A stretch of DNA of 20,000 nt from Chromera velia (lineage: Eukaryota; Sar; Chromeraceae): contig JAHBMJ010005907.1 of the NCBI GenBank assembly GCA_018398765.1, positions 12,501 to 32,500 of the forward strand. Reading direction: 5' to 3'. Below the pieces are notes generated by a model that did no database searches, was not told where the DNA came from, and saw only the letters and a list, made by a program, of their open reading frames with translations. A program made the position numbers and the translations under genes. Positions 18,861 to 20,000 of the stretch are shown piece by piece. The stretch's first letter is position 1; each line of letters starts with the position of its first letter.

Positions 18861-19415
18861 ACTACTGAGATAATAACTTGTAATGGCTACAGTATGAGCC
18901 TACTAGGAGGCGTGGTCGCGGTACAGGCCCCTAAGGAGGAGGGCGACTTGACGTAAGGGATTAGTTGATTGATAAGACTAAGAAGAGCGACATGCATACA
19001 ATGCAACAATAAAAATCATTATCGCCGGGCGGCCGGGGCCTGGCGGCCGGTGAGGAGGCCAGGTGTCGGGTCTCCATCGGTCTCCATACCGCGGGGTGAG
19101 GGCCAGCCCGGCCCTCTAGAGCTGGAAATCACTATTAACTACTGAGATAATAACTTGTAATGGCTACAGCACGAGCCTGCCAAGAGGCGTGGTCGCGGTA
19201 CAGGCCCCTAAGGAGGAGGACGACTTGGCGTGAGGGATTAGTTGATTGATAAGACTAAGAAGAGCGACATGCATACAATGGAACAATAAAAATCATTATC
19301 GCCGGGCGGCCGGGGTCCGGCCGCCAGGGAGGAGGCCGGGCGTCGGGTCTCCATGCCGCGGGGCGAGGGCCGGCCCGGCCCTCTATATATAGAGCTGGAA
19401 GTCACTATATGACTT
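18861..19415. repeat. Two tandem copies of a 277-bp unit with GC-rich core
   Basis: Copy 1 (18861-19137) and copy 2 (19138-about 19415) both open with ACTACTGAGATAATAACTTG and share GCGTGGTCGCGGTACAGGCC, AAGACTAAGAAGAGCGACAT and a core of about 110 bases that is strongly GC- and CpG-rich (CGCCGGGCGGCCGGGG). Differences are about 16 transitions, 3 transversions, a 10-base gap and a TATATA expansion that turns CTCTAGAG into the palindrome CTCTATATATAGAG in copy 2. The unit matches no family I know; a satellite-like or SINE-like unit is possible. Confidence 0.92.
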
Positions 19416-19502
19416 CACAAACTGAATGAGCTAGATCATGCTAGATCTGCACGTGCATGAAGGAGCAAGGGGGGAAGGTGCTGATTCACTGCTGAAACCC
19501 AC

Positions 19503-20000
19503 CTGATGCGCTGACATCGTCTTTGTGACAATATTGATGAGAAGACTGCGCCTGTATGTCGTGTCTTTTGGAGGTCTGTGCTTCCAAGAGGAAGGACTCC
19601 CGGCTTGTTTTGTGTTTTGGAAAGCCCATGAGAACGGATCTCGCAAAAGTTTCATCCCCGTCTCGTTCGTTGTAAACTCTTCCTGATCGTTTGAGCGTAC
19701 CTGGGAGAGAGCAGTGACTGACTGAAATTGCACAAGGGCATATCCATCCTCTCCACTGAAAACCTCGAAATCCCAGAAGGAAGCTGGTATAGAAAAGGAT
19801 GGAGGGTGCAATGCAACAGCCGAATGACTCAATTGCTCAGCTGAGGGGGAACGCGACTGAGAGTGTGAGCTTGGCACCTTTTTTTGGAACGATGCTACCC
19901 AGATTCTCCTTTGAAATATTTCTCTGCGCTGCTTCGGCCCATGTTTGTTTTGCCTCCCGGACTGTGGCTGCAGGTGTCCCCGGAACTTTTCTCTATGAAT
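19503..20000 (-). CDS. Spliced unknown gene, - strand, cut by the window edge
   Basis: Three - strand exons join in phase. The first runs from near 19990 to 19899 and encodes ATVREAKQTWAEAAQRN, with a GTAGCA donor. The second, 19783-19701, is 83 bases and encodes FWDFEVFSGEDGYALVQF, with a CAG|GTACGC donor. The leftover G of the first plus CT of the second gives Ala, and the second ends in phase 0. A third exon ends at 19503 with CAG|GTGGGT and probably starts at 19545, though a longer version is possible. The 5' end lies beyond the window, and the 3' end is not identified between 19416 and 19502. The first exon is helical and the second is beta-like. I recognise no family. Reading straight through gives a 148-codon frame that ignores these splice sites and is probably not the product. 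Confidence 0.6.

Noticed and set aside
19431-19877. Single-exon 148-codon - strand protein
   Set aside because: It reads through good donor sites (GTACGC at 19700, GTGGGT at 19502) and an acceptor before 19783; the spliced phase-matched model is better.

Overview
The window looks like nuclear DNA of a eukaryote, probably a protist or microalga. Short coding blocks are separated by introns of roughly 200-400 bases with GT...AG borders (often GTGAGT or GTACGT donors and TTTGCAG or TGCAG acceptors). There are no bacterial-style operons. Retrotransposon and hAT-type fossils fill AT-rich spacers between GC-richer genes. A chromerid-type alveolate alga such as Chromera would fit, but that is inference; nothing in the window names the species.

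Layout. (1) Bases 1-3519, + strand: a multi-exon gene whose exon phases agree at every junction I could resolve. It ends in a 1.04-kb exon encoding a long Gly/Glu/Ser-rich tail. The folded part resembles, by eye, the C-terminal OB-fold of wolframin-type proteins. (2) 3520-5513: AT-rich spacer with a 235-bp hAT-like MITE with a perfect 8-bp target duplication (4062-4296), a tRNA-like block with A and B boxes, and a 19-20-bp minisatellite. (3) 5514-11681: a full-length but dead Ty1/copia retrotransposon with two 457-bp LTRs, gag with zinc knuckles, then protease, integrase, reverse transcriptase and RNase H in copia order, broken by stops and frameshifts. (4) 11682-12976: spacer with a second copy of a dispersed repeat also present left of the retrotransposon. 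(5) About 12977-15675, + strand: a coding-like region with good splice sites and a convincing last exon, but several stop codons in the best frame. It is either a decaying gene or one with very short introns. (6) 16383-18236: a 1.85-kb non-autonomous hAT-like element with terminal inverted repeats, a nested second pair of similar termini and an internal 450-bp fold-back. (7) 18861-19415: two tandem copies of a 277-bp unit with a GC-rich core. (8) 19503-20000, - strand: the end-of-window part of another spliced gene.

A theme links the repeats. In the LTR pair, the 277-bp tandem pair and the duplications flanking the 1.85-kb element, the differences between copies are almost all transitions, many at CpG. 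The nonsense codons in the copia element and in the 13-15 kb region can nearly all be read as one-step C-to-T changes. This suggests cytosine deamination (methylation-linked or RIP-like) as the main mutational force on repeats here. That is an inference to be tested; no new functional system is proven in this window.
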